A DNA stretch of 20,798 bases, taken from positions 1 to 20,798 of the forward strand of contig CAZTII010000026.1 of the NCBI GenBank assembly GCA_964613305.1. The letters run 5' to 3'. Both the position numbers and the translations under genes were made by a program. Of the stretch, positions 8,150-15,472 are shown piece after piece. Every line of letters starts with the position of its first letter. The first letter of the stretch is position 1. The DNA comes from CAZTII01 sp964613305. GTDB taxonomy: Bacteria; Bacillota_I; Bacilli_A; Erysipelotrichales; Erysipelotrichaceae. The notes beneath the pieces are model-generated. The model did no database searches, had not been told where the DNA came from, and saw only the letters and a list, made by a program, of their open reading frames with translations.

Positions 8150-9015
8150 ATTCTCATTTGTAATTGAGTGATGTATTCCTCTTGATTGCTTGTTTCATGA
8201 ATGTCGATAAAACATATTTCAAATGGAGCTGATAAAATACGAAGATTGTGTTCTTTGGCATAATCGAGTAATTCTTTTGTGTATTTTTTACTTAAGATAT
8301 GAGGACCTTGGTAAGTGATAGTTAAATAGTATCCTTCTTCTAATGTGTGATCAAATTCTTCCACATCATCGTCTAGTAAGCAGAAAACGGTTTGATAAAA
8401 GTCTAGATCTTCAAATGGTGAAATGATATTGTGGGATTGTATGTCAAAGTCAAATAAATGGCGATAGTGATCAAGTTGTTTGGAAAGAACTTTTTCAATG
8501 GCGATATTTACGCACATATTATTACTGCCGATAAGATGGATGGAATCGTTGCTTTTTGATTGTAGTATTCTAAAGCCCATATCGATTCCTTTGTTTGATA
8601 ATTGTAAATCGTTTATTTTTGAACATTTACGTAAAGGGAAATGTTGGATTGATATGGAGTTATCAATTGGTTCTTGATAGCGATTAATGGTGTTTAATGA
8701 ATAGTTCATACTGTCTTTTAATTGTTGTAAGATGAGTATTTGTTCTTCAATTGTTTTTATTTGTTGTTGGAATAAATCTTTTGTTTTGTTTAAATCACGA
8801 TTTTGAAAATATTCTTTTATTACTGAAAATGGTACATTAAGTTTACGTAAATCGGTGATGACATTTAGTTGCCATAAATCAGCTAAACTATAATAGCGAT
8901 ATCCATTGCTTCCTCGTTGCGGATTTAATAAGCCGATTTCTTCATAGTAACGAAGGGCATCAGTGGATAAATTATATAGTGTTGCGACTTCATTTATTTT
9001 TAGCGTATAGTGCAT
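8137..9015 (-). CDS. MerR-family transcriptional regulator with GyrI-like effector domain
   Basis: A 292-residue DNA-binding activator. Residues about 5-70 form the winged helix-turn-helix, with KINEVATLYNLSTDALRYYE, GLLNPQR and GYRYYS motifs typical of MerR proteins. About 75-112 is a long coiled-coil dimerization helix. About 120-292 resembles the BmrR/GyrI effector domain, including GYYLTITYQGPH and a closing EEYITQLQMRI segment, so it probably binds a small organic molecule rather than a metal; no metal-binding cysteine pattern is seen at the dimer helix. The start is supported by AAAGGAG upstream (minus strand, near 9024-9029). It is divergent from the nucleoside operon and separated by a MerR-type promoter, so it probably controls that operon. 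Its stop overlaps argF by 4 nt. The ligand is unknown; a nucleoside or nucleobase is my inference from context. Confidence 0.88.
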   Translation of the reverse strand: MHYTLKINEVATLYNLSTDALRYYEEIGLLNPQRGSNGYRYYSLADLWQLNVITDLRKLNVPFSVIKEYFQNRDLNKTKDLFQQQIKTIEEQILILQQLKDSMNYSLNTINRYQEPIDNSISIQHFPLRKCSKINDLQLSNKGIDMGFRILQSKSNDSIHLIGSNNMCVNIAIEKVLSKQLDHYRHLFDFDIQSHNIISPFEDLDFYQTVFCLLDDDVEEFDHTLEEGYYLTITYQGPHILSKKYTKELLDYAKEHNLRILSAPFEICFIDIHETSNQEEYITQLQMRIKKA

Positions 9016-9035
9016 TGTGTATCTCCTTTATCTCA

Positions 9036-9064
9036 ATTGTATCATTTTTTATACAAATTATCAC
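9036..9064 (-). promoter_or_regulatory. Possible promoter of the MerR gene
   Basis: On the minus strand, GTGATA (9059-9064) is followed after 17 bp by TACAAT (9036-9041), with TG in the extended -10 position. A 6-bp inverted repeat, TTGTAT (9037-9042) and ATACAA (9051-9056), overlaps it. A second reading with TATAAA as -10 is possible, so the exact promoter is uncertain. Confidence 0.4.
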
Positions 9065-9072
9065 TTTTTCAG

Positions 9073-9107
9073 TGTAAGCGGATACTTTTTTAATGAAAAC
9101 GCTTAGA
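9073..9107. promoter_or_regulatory. Two CRE-like (CcpA) sites in tandem
   Basis: Compared with the Gram-positive consensus TGWAANCGNTNWCA, TGAAAACGCTTAGA (9094-9107) matches 13 of 14 positions and TGTAAGCGGATACT (9073-9086) matches 12 of 14. The start-to-start distance is 21 bp, two helical turns. The second site ends 6 bp before the -35 of the nucleoside operon. Catabolite control of nucleoside and ribose use is common in Firmicutes, but binding here is inferred from sequence match only. Confidence 0.5.
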
Positions 9108-9113
9108 TTTCGC

Positions 9114-9144
9114 TTGACCTTGGTATAGGTCTAAGGTTTACACT
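9114..9144 (+). promoter_or_regulatory. MerR-type promoter and operator of the nucleoside operon
   Basis: The -35 TTGACC (9114-9119) and -10 TACACT (9139-9144) are separated by 19 bp, the over-long spacing that MerR-family activators correct by twisting DNA. The spacer is occupied by a dyad, ACCTTGG (9117-9123) and CTAAGGT (9131-9137), centred at 9127. A TATAAT at 9144-9149 would be a better -10 by sequence but has a 24-bp spacer. Transcription would start near 9151, about 30 nt before the lipoprotein gene. Confidence 0.72.
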
Positions 9145-9179
9145 ATAATCAGATACAAAAAACAGATAGGAGGAAAGAA

Positions 9180-10268
9180 ATGAAAAAGTTATTTGGAGTA
9201 TTGTTATCAATGATTATGGTTTTATCACTAACTGCCTGTGGTGAGAAAAAACCGGCTGAAACAGCAAAACCGGCTGAGGAAGCAAAAGCGCTTAAAGCAG
9301 TATTAGTAGTACGTACAGCCCTAGGAGATAAATCATTCTATGATTCAGCGTGGGCAGGTTTAACAAAAGCAAAAGAAGAGTTAGGAATGGATGTTCGTGC
9401 AGTTGAAATTGGTGGGGACCAATCAAAATATCAACCGACATTAATCGAAGTATCAGAATCTGATGCTGATATTATCTTTGTTAACTCAGGTGCATTATCT
9501 GAAGTTGCCCTTGAATTGATGGATAAATATCCTGATAAAAAGTATGTGTTGTATGATATGAAACCGGATTTCGATAATAAATTCCCTAATGCGGTAGCGT
9601 TATCGTTTAAACAAAACGAATCGTCATTCTTAGGTGGAATCGTTGCGGCAAGTATGTCAGAAAAAGGTAATATTGGTTTTATTGGTGGTACAGAAAATAT
9701 TATTATTAATGACTTCATGGTTGGTTATATCAATGGTGCTAAATTAGCAAAACCAGATATCAAAATTCAAGTATCATTAATCGGTAACTTTACTGATACA
9801 GCTAAAGGTAAAGAATTAGCATTAGTTCAATTGAACGGTGGTGCTGATGTATTGCACGGTGTTGCAGGAGCAGCTGTTTTAGGTGTTCTTGATGCCGTTA
9901 AAGAAAAAAATGCTTGGGCAATTGGAGTTGATAGTGACCAAGCGAAGAAATTGAAAGAAAGTAATCCAGAAACAGCAGAACGTATCGTTACTTCAGCACT
10001 TAAAAATGTTGATATCGCTTTATTTACAATCTTAAAAGATGCGAAAGAGGGTAAAGTTGAGTGGGGAACAGTTAAAAAATTAGGTGTTAAAGAAGGTGTT
10101 GCTGGTATTGCTAGAAATGACTACTATGAGAAAAATGTTCCAGCTGATGTTAAGAAGGTAGTTGACGATGCTGAGAAGAAAATTATTAGTGGTGAATTAG
10201 TAGTTCCTACATCATTTACAATGTCTCAAGATGACATCACAGCATTAAAGAATAGTGTAAAACCATAG
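9180..10268 (+). CDS. BMP-family nucleoside-binding lipoprotein (ABC transporter)
   Basis: Substrate-binding component of a nucleoside ABC importer, of the Med/PnrA/BmpA type (compare NupN of Bacillus, RnsB of streptococci). Residues 1-20 are a lipoprotein signal, KK followed by a hydrophobic stretch and the lipobox LTAC with Cys20, so the mature protein is anchored outside the membrane. Residues about 21-38 are a charged Ala/Pro/Glu/Lys linker, then the two-lobed BMP domain fills 40-362, beginning with VVRTALGDKSFYDSAW. AGGAGG is at 9168-9173. It is first in its operon, followed by a hairpin that may separate its expression from the transporter genes. It uses more TTC and AAC codons than its neighbours, consistent with high expression. 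Specificity for nucleosides is inferred from family plus the downstream hydrolase and ribokinase. Confidence 0.9.
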   Translation: MKKLFGVLLSMIMVLSLTACGEKKPAETAKPAEEAKALKAVLVVRTALGDKSFYDSAWAGLTKAKEELGMDVRAVEIGGDQSKYQPTLIEVSESDADIIFVNSGALSEVALELMDKYPDKKYVLYDMKPDFDNKFPNAVALSFKQNESSFLGGIVAASMSEKGNIGFIGGTENIIINDFMVGYINGAKLAKPDIKIQVSLIGNFTDTAKGKELALVQLNGGADVLHGVAGAAVLGVLDAVKEKNAWAIGVDSDQAKKLKESNPETAERIVTSALKNVDIALFTILKDAKEGKVEWGTVKKLGVKEGVAGIARNDYYEKNVPADVKKVVDDAEKKIISGELVVPTSFTMSQDDITALKNSVKP

Positions 10269-10275
10269 ATTGTTT

Positions 10276-10345
10276 AAGGCTCGATTGGCAGATACTGAAG
10301 AAACCTAGTAATCGGGTTTAGTTTCTACCATCGAGCTTTTTATTA
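10276..10345 (+). terminator. Intercistronic hairpin, probable partial terminator
   Basis: The outer arms GCTCGAT (10279-10285) and ATCGAGC (10330-10336) are extended by A-U and G-U pairs and followed by CTTTTTATT. Inside, AGAAAC/GTTTCT (10299-10304 with 10321-10326) competes with AAACC/GGTTT (10301-10305 with 10315-10319). It sits between the binding-protein gene and the ATPase gene, where partial termination or a processing barrier would give excess binding protein. No separate promoter for the ATPase gene was evident. Confidence 0.65.
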
Positions 10346-10364
10346 AAAAGAGGAGGGGTTTAGC

Positions 10365-11903
10365 ATGGAAGATATTGTCCTACATATGGATAACATAACG
10401 AAAATATACGCTAATGGGTTTGTGGCTAATAAGAATGTTACGTTAAAGGTTGCAAAAGGTGAAATTCATGCGTTAATGGGGGAAAATGGTGCAGGCAAGA
10501 CGACGCTGATGAAAGTGTTGTTTGGTATTGAGACCCCAGAGGAAGGTCGTTTGTTGATTAATGGTTCAGAAGTAAAAATTCAAAATCCGCAACATGCGAT
10601 TTCTTTAGGTATTGGGATGGTTCATCAACATTTTATGTTGGTGGAATCATTGACTGTTGCGGAAAACATGATTTTAGGTCTTGAACCAAAGAAAAATGGC
10701 TTGCTTGATTTTAAGGAAGCAATTCGAAAAACGCAAGAAATTTGTACAATGTATAATTTTGATATTGATCCTACGGCGATTGTTAAAGATTTACCTGTTG
10801 GTCAAAAACAGAAGGTTGAAATTTTAAAAGCACTATTACGTGGGGCGCAAATTTTAATTTTGGATGAACCGACAGCTGTTCTTACACCGCAAGAGACAGA
10901 TGAGTTATTTGTTCAGTTGAAAAGACTTCGTGAAAAAGGTCATACCTTAATTTTTATTTCGCATAAACTAAATGAAATTAAGGCTATTTGTGATCGTATT
11001 ACCGTTTTGCGTCAAGGTCGTTTAATTGGTACTGAGAATGTAGCGGATGTTAGCGAAGAAGATATTTCTAGAATGATGGTTGGTCGTGATATTGTTTTAA
11101 AATTTGATAAGGAAAAAGCAGTAAAGAGCGATGTTGTCTTAGAAGTTAAAAATTGTACTAAATATAATGAAGAAGGTAAACCAATTATCGACAATGTTAG
11201 CTTTAAATTACATGGTGGCTATATTTTAGGAGTAGCTGGCGTTGAAGGAAATGGTCAAAAAGAGTTGAGTGAAATTATTTGTGGTATGGATGATTTTGCG
11301 AGTGGTGATATTTTAGTGAATAATACATCATGTAAAGGTAAAACAGTTCGTCAAATTCGTGAAATTGGTGTTGCTCATATTTCAGAAGATAGAATGACGT
11401 ATGGTTGTGCCCAAAATGCGAGTATTTGGCAAAATATGGCATCAACTCGTTACTATTTACCTGAGTTTGGTAAAAACGGTCGTTTAGACATTAAAAAATT
11501 AAAACAATTGGCAGAAAAATTAAGAAAACAATTTACGGTGAAGTGCGATGATGTGGATCAACCAATTAAGATGTTATCAGGCGGAAACATTCAAAAGGTT
11601 GTCGTTGCTCGTGAATTTTCGGATAATAGTAGTTTAATTGTGGCGAATCAACCGACGCGTGGAATTGATGTTGGAGCCACAGAAATGATTCGTAAGGAGT
11701 TAATCCGTTTGTCTCGTGATGAGAAAAAAGCGGTTTTACTCATTAGTGCTGACCTTAACGAAGTGTTGGAGTTAAGTGATAGTTTGATGGTGATGTATGA
11801 CGGTAAGATTTCAGCGTATTTCCCTGATGCTTCTCTAGTAGATGAGTATGAGTTAGGTACGTATATGTTGGGTGTTAAGAAGATGGAGGATATAGCGCTA
11901 TGA
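10365..11903 (+). CDS. Nucleoside ABC transporter ATP-binding protein, two NBDs
   Basis: Energizes nucleoside import at the inner membrane face; resembles YufO/NupO and RnsA. The 512 residues contain two ABC domains. The first has Walker A GENGAGKT (39-46), signature LPVGQKQKVE, and Walker B ILILDEPT with Asp167-Glu168. The second has a degenerate P-loop GVEGNGQKE, a normal signature LSGGNIQKV (404-412), and ANQPTRG (427-433) in place of the usual LDEPT, so it lacks the catalytic Glu. This asymmetry is usual in the BMP-linked family. AGAGGAGGGG precedes the start, and the end overlaps the first permease gene by 4 nt. Confidence 0.93.
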   Translation: MEDIVLHMDNITKIYANGFVANKNVTLKVAKGEIHALMGENGAGKTTLMKVLFGIETPEEGRLLINGSEVKIQNPQHAISLGIGMVHQHFMLVESLTVAENMILGLEPKKNGLLDFKEAIRKTQEICTMYNFDIDPTAIVKDLPVGQKQKVEILKALLRGAQILILDEPTAVLTPQETDELFVQLKRLREKGHTLIFISHKLNEIKAICDRITVLRQGRLIGTENVADVSEEDISRMMVGRDIVLKFDKEKAVKSDVVLEVKNCTKYNEEGKPIIDNVSFKLHGGYILGVAGVEGNGQKELSEIICGMDDFASGDILVNNTSCKGKTVRQIREIGVAHISEDRMTYGCAQNASIWQNMASTRYYLPEFGKNGRLDIKKLKQLAEKLRKQFTVKCDDVDQPIKMLSGGNIQKVVVAREFSDNSSLIVANQPTRGIDVGATEMIRKELIRLSRDEKKAVLLISADLNEVLELSDSLMVMYDGKISAYFPDASLVDEYELGTYMLGVKKMEDIAL

Positions 11904-12976
11904 GTAGTAAAAAAATAGAAACCAAGTTTACGCTAATTCGTACCCTTCTAGCTATTTTAATTGCGTATTCCTTAGCGTTGGGTATTATTTTATTTGCTAG
12001 TAAACAACCTTTTACGGCCATTCAATTGTTTCTTTTTGGTCCTTTAACGAGTTTCCGTCGTTTTGCCAATGTGATTGAAATGATGATTCCATTTACCTTT
12101 ACTGGTCTTGCGATTTGTGTTATGCAAAAGGCAAATCAATTTAACTTAATAGGTGAGGGTGTATTTTTTATTGGTGGTGCTGTTACAGCGTATATGGCAA
12201 TTAATACGAATTTGCCGGCTGTTTTAAGCCCGATGATGCTTATTTTGGTAAGTGGTACAATTGGTGCTCTTATTGCGTTAATTCCAGCTATTCTTAAATT
12301 GAAATGGAAAGCAAACGAACTTGTTTCGTCGATTATGATGAACTATGTGTTGTACTTTTTTAGTATGTACATGTTAAACTATTGGATGAGGGATTTGGAT
12401 GCAGGATATAACGCTTCTTACAAAATTCCAGCAGTAAGTAAATTACCTATTTTATTGTCAGGAACACGAATTCACTTTGGAATCATCATTGCGATTATAG
12501 CAGTTGTTGCGGTTAGCTTTATGATGTTTAGAAGTAAATTAGGTTATGCGATTACCATGGTTGGTGAAAATGAACAATTTGCGCGATATTCTGGTATTAA
12601 AACGGGAATGATTATTTTAATTGCTCAAATGATTGGTGGTTTTTTAGCTGGTGTTGGTGGTAGTGTTGAAATATTAGGTATGTACAATCGTTTTCAATGG
12701 GAAGTTCTTACTAATTATGGCTCTGATGGAGTTTTAGTTGGTGTATTAGCTCGTAAGAATCCGATTGTTCTTCCAGTGGCGGCATTCTTTTTAGCTTACA
12801 TGCGGATTGGTGCTGATATTGCTGCACGTTCAACGGATATTCCAGTAGAATTTGTGTCTGTTGTACAAGCGATTGTTTTAATGTTAGTTGGTGCTCAAAT
12901 GTTCTTAGAAGCGTGGAAGAAACGTGAAATTGTTAAAAATTCACAAAAAAATTATGAATTGAAGGAGGCAAAATAA
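11900..12976 (+). CDS. Nucleoside ABC transporter permease 1
   Basis: Membrane subunit of the importer, BPD_transp_2 type (compare YufP/NupP, RnsC). The 358-residue protein has a first membrane segment at about 12-32 and several more, giving roughly eight to ten helices. The FNLIGEGVFFIGG segment and the cytoplasmic MVGENEQFARYSGI loop are typical of this permease family. It ends in a charged tail. GGAGG lies 10 nt before the ATG, which overlaps the ATPase stop. The stop shares one base with the second permease start (TAATG), indicating coupled synthesis of the two halves of a heterodimeric pore. Confidence 0.92.
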   Translation: MSSKKIETKFTLIRTLLAILIAYSLALGIILFASKQPFTAIQLFLFGPLTSFRRFANVIEMMIPFTFTGLAICVMQKANQFNLIGEGVFFIGGAVTAYMAINTNLPAVLSPMMLILVSGTIGALIALIPAILKLKWKANELVSSIMMNYVLYFFSMYMLNYWMRDLDAGYNASYKIPAVSKLPILLSGTRIHFGIIIAIIAVVAVSFMMFRSKLGYAITMVGENEQFARYSGIKTGMIILIAQMIGGFLAGVGGSVEILGMYNRFQWEVLTNYGSDGVLVGVLARKNPIVLPVAAFFLAYMRIGADIAARSTDIPVEFVSVVQAIVLMLVGAQMFLEAWKKREIVKNSQKNYELKEAK

Positions 12977-13908
12977 TGGAAAATATAATTTCTATGTTAT
13001 TTACCCCATCGTTTTTATTCTCTATTTTACGTGTTTCAACACCACTTATTTTTGCTTCCTTAGCGGCTCTTGTTACAAAAAAAGCTGGTATTACTAACTT
13101 AGCCATTGAAGGTATGATGTTAGTTTCCGCATTAACTGGTGTTATCGTTAGTGCTCTTAGCCAAAATGTTTGGTTTGGATTGTTTGGTGCCATTATTGTT
13201 ACAGTACTCATTTCGTTGTTGATGTCTTTTTTCACCTTAAAGATGGAAACGGATATTTATTTAACGAGTATTGCGATTAATATGATGGCCACTGGTGGTA
13301 CGGTATTTGTTATGTTTATGATTTGTGGTGATAAAGGTGTTTCTTCATCGCTACCAAGTTTAACGTTACCAATCATTCAACTGCCAATCATTCAATCGAT
13401 TCCATTTATTGGTGGTGTTCTTTCGGGGCATAACTTATTAACGTATGTTTCTTGGTTAGCTGTCATAGCGATGTATTTCTTTATGTATCGTAGTGCTACT
13501 GGTTTGCGTATTCGTAGTGTTGGTGAAAATTCTCATGCAGCTGAATCAGTTGGTATAAGTGTAATGAAGGTACGTGTGATTTCTTTAGTTATTTCGGGTA
13601 TTTTAGCTTCTCTTGGTGGTGTTTACTTATCAATGGGCTATGTATCTTGGTTTGCGCGTGATATGGCGGCAGGACGAGGATTTATTGGTATTTCAGCGAT
13701 GAATTTAGGAGGAGCTACACCAATTGGTGCTTTCTTCGCTTCGCTTGTCTTTGGTTTTGCGGATGCATTATCGATGGTTCTTCAATCATTAAAAGTACCG
13801 GCTGAGTTTGTACAAATGCTTCCATATATTATTACTATTATTAGTTTAGTTTTATTTAGTATATTACGTGAACAACGTGAGAAACGAGGTAAGAAAGGGG
13901 TTAAGTAA
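12976..13908 (+). CDS. Nucleoside ABC transporter permease 2
   Basis: Second membrane subunit (compare YufQ/NupQ, RnsD). The 310 residues are mostly hydrophobic, with about eight to nine predicted helices. The segment ITNLAIEGMMLVSAL near residue 40 and the loop RSVGENSHAAESVGIS correspond to the conserved segments of permease 1. AAGGAGG precedes the start, and a TAATG junction couples the gene to permease 1. The same one-base TAATG arrangement joins its end to the nucleoside hydrolase gene, tying transport to cleavage in one translational chain. Confidence 0.92.
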   Translation: MENIISMLFTPSFLFSILRVSTPLIFASLAALVTKKAGITNLAIEGMMLVSALTGVIVSALSQNVWFGLFGAIIVTVLISLLMSFFTLKMETDIYLTSIAINMMATGGTVFVMFMICGDKGVSSSLPSLTLPIIQLPIIQSIPFIGGVLSGHNLLTYVSWLAVIAMYFFMYRSATGLRIRSVGENSHAAESVGISVMKVRVISLVISGILASLGGVYLSMGYVSWFARDMAAGRGFIGISAMNLGGATPIGAFFASLVFGFADALSMVLQSLKVPAEFVQMLPYIITIISLVLFSILREQREKRGKKGVK

Positions 13909-14819
13909 TGATCAAAAGAAAAATTTTAATTGATACCGATCCAGGTGTAGATGATAGTTTTGCGATTTTATTGGCACAAACAATTGAGCATTTTGATATT
14001 TGTGCTGTGACTGTCACTGCAGGAAACGTTGGACTGAAGCACACTGTAAGAAATGCCTTAGGATTGTTGGAAACAATGGGATTAGATGTTCCAGTATATG
14101 GTGGTGCTAGTTCACCAATGTTGATTAAGTTGCGTGAAGCGGATGATGTCCATGGCAACAATGGTTTAGGTGGTTATGAGTTTTCAGGAATTAGTAAAAA
14201 AGCGGAAACAATGTTAGCGTGGGATGCGATATATGAGTTTGCGTGTAAGTATGATGGTGACTTAGAGATTTTATCGCTTGGTCCACCGACAAATATTGCG
14301 ATTGCTTTAAGTAAATATCCAACACTTGCTAGTAAGATTAAAAAAATAGTGTTAATGGGTGGATCAATTGAAACAGGAAATACAGAACCTTTATCTGAGT
14401 TTAATTTCTGGTGTGATCCACATGCGACACAAATTGTTTTAGAGTCTGGAATTGATATGGATATGGTTGGTTTAAATGCGACGAGAACTGGTTTTGTGCC
14501 AATGGAAGTAATGCGTTCATTAGTGAGTAAGAACGAGAAAATTAATACGTTAATTCAATATTTAAATGAATTTTATAAAGGTGCTTTAAAACGTTTTGGC
14601 TACGGTGATAACCTTCATATTCCTGATGCAGTTGCTGCTTTTGCGATGGCTTATCCTGAACATGTCGTATGGCAACCGATGCACGTAACGTGTATTTGTG
14701 ATGGTGGTCATTTACAAGGTTGGACTAAAGTTGAAACGCGTGGTAAAAGAGCGAATATGATGGTTGCGATATCATGTGATAAAGATCGTTTTATTGAAGC
14801 GATGAAGAAGATATGGTAG
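13908..14819 (+). CDS. Nucleoside hydrolase (IU-NH family)
   Basis: Calcium-dependent N-ribohydrolase that splits a ribonucleoside into ribose and base in the cytoplasm. The 303-residue protein has the hallmark DTDPGVDD at 9-16, giving Asp9, Asp11, Asp15 and Asp16 of the metal/catalytic cluster. VTAGNV supplies Asn40. EFNFWCDPHA matches the ribose-binding Glu-x-Asn segment, and IPDAVAA supplies Asp240, equivalent to the last metal ligand (Asp242 in the Crithidia enzyme). All key residues are therefore present. Whether it prefers purines or pyrimidines cannot be told. It sits directly downstream of the importer and upstream of a diverged paralogue and a ribokinase. Confidence 0.94.
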   Translation: MIKRKILIDTDPGVDDSFAILLAQTIEHFDICAVTVTAGNVGLKHTVRNALGLLETMGLDVPVYGGASSPMLIKLREADDVHGNNGLGGYEFSGISKKAETMLAWDAIYEFACKYDGDLEILSLGPPTNIAIALSKYPTLASKIKKIVLMGGSIETGNTEPLSEFNFWCDPHATQIVLESGIDMDMVGLNATRTGFVPMEVMRSLVSKNEKINTLIQYLNEFYKGALKRFGYGDNLHIPDAVAAFAMAYPEHVVWQPMHVTCICDGGHLQGWTKVETRGKRANMMVAISCDKDRFIEAMKKIW

Positions 14820-14830
14820 GAGGGCTGAAG

Positions 14831-15472
14831 ATGAGAAAAGAAACATTATTTATTGAAACGATTGCTTCAATCGATGGATTAAATTTTGCCAAAGAAGTAT
14901 TTTCGAGTTGTAATTGTCCTATTGGTGGAGTTATTATCAGTGGTTCTATTGTAAATAGTACGATTAAAGAGAGTTGGAATAGCGATATTCCATTGTATCA
15001 AGGAGCGTGTAAGCCACTATTAGCCCGTTCTGGAAGTGGTGCAACATGTGTGATTGAAGCATATGATGTTTTAAAACAAGATTGTATTGTGGCGTGTTAT
15101 AAGGCATTTACGACGACGGCGATTACGTTGTTATCGTGTGAACATGGTATAAAAGAAATACTGTTGTATCAAGAAGATAGTGCTGAAACTAGTGGTTTAA
15201 TGGTAAAGAGTGATACGTTTATGGACGCGGAAGCAGCGGCGATTATTACTTCTCGTTTTACTGCTATTACATTGTTTTCAATTAATGTTACTGCGATAAG
15301 TGCAACACAACATTATTTAAACAATGTTCAAGCGATTTCTTCACAAGTTCCATTGTTAATTGATTGTGATGGCTATGAAAGTCGTGGTGTATTTGTTGTA
15401 GATCGTCGCAACTTATTGAAGAGTGATAAGAAAGTTGTTGTGATTGACGGCTTTGTTGAGGGTAGTGTATGA
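14831..15472 (+). CDS. Nucleoside-hydrolase-like pseudoenzyme (short, catalytic Asp lost)
   Basis: A 213-residue protein that I cannot assign to a named family, but which aligns by eye along its length with the preceding hydrolase. FIETIASIDG (7-16) lines up with LIDTDPGVDD: of the four Asp, one becomes Glu9, one Ile11 and one Gly16, and only Asp15 remains. DIPLYQGACKPLL matches DVPVYGGASSPML. FMDAEAAAIITSRF and INVTAIS match FWCDPHATQIVLES and LNATRTG. IDCDGYESRGVFVVDRR matches CICDGGHLQGWTKVETR. The VHGNNGLGG loop and the segment with the last metal ligand (IPDAVA) are deleted, and the ribose-binding E-x-N is absent. Catalysis as a hydrolase is very unlikely. The frame is intact, with AGGAGGG at 14818-14824 before the ATG (an ATG at 14813 is in frame but has no such site), and the end overlaps the ribokinase gene by 4 nt, so it seems to be expressed. 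A regulatory or heteromer subunit role is inference. Confidence 0.7.
   Translation: MRKETLFIETIASIDGLNFAKEVFSSCNCPIGGVIISGSIVNSTIKESWNSDIPLYQGACKPLLARSGSGATCVIEAYDVLKQDCIVACYKAFTTTAITLLSCEHGIKEILLYQEDSAETSGLMVKSDTFMDAEAAAIITSRFTAITLFSINVTAISATQHYLNNVQAISSQVPLLIDCDGYESRGVFVVDRRNLLKSDKKVVVIDGFVEGSV

Noticed and set aside
9144..9149. TATAAT as the -10 of the nucleoside operon
   Set aside because: Its spacing to TTGACC is 24 bp, and no other -35 at 16-18 bp is convincing; TACACT with 19 bp and the dyad fits a MerR promoter better. It remains a possible alternative.
14813..14830. Earlier ATG for the hydrolase-like gene
   Set aside because: No binding site precedes it, whereas AGGAGGG sits just before the ATG at 14831, which also gives the best alignment with the hydrolase N-terminus.
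14831..15472. Pseudogene call for the hydrolase-like gene
   Set aside because: The frame is intact for 213 codons, has a strong binding site and overlaps rbsK as ATGA, and the alignable segments remain well conserved, so an expressed protein is more likely.
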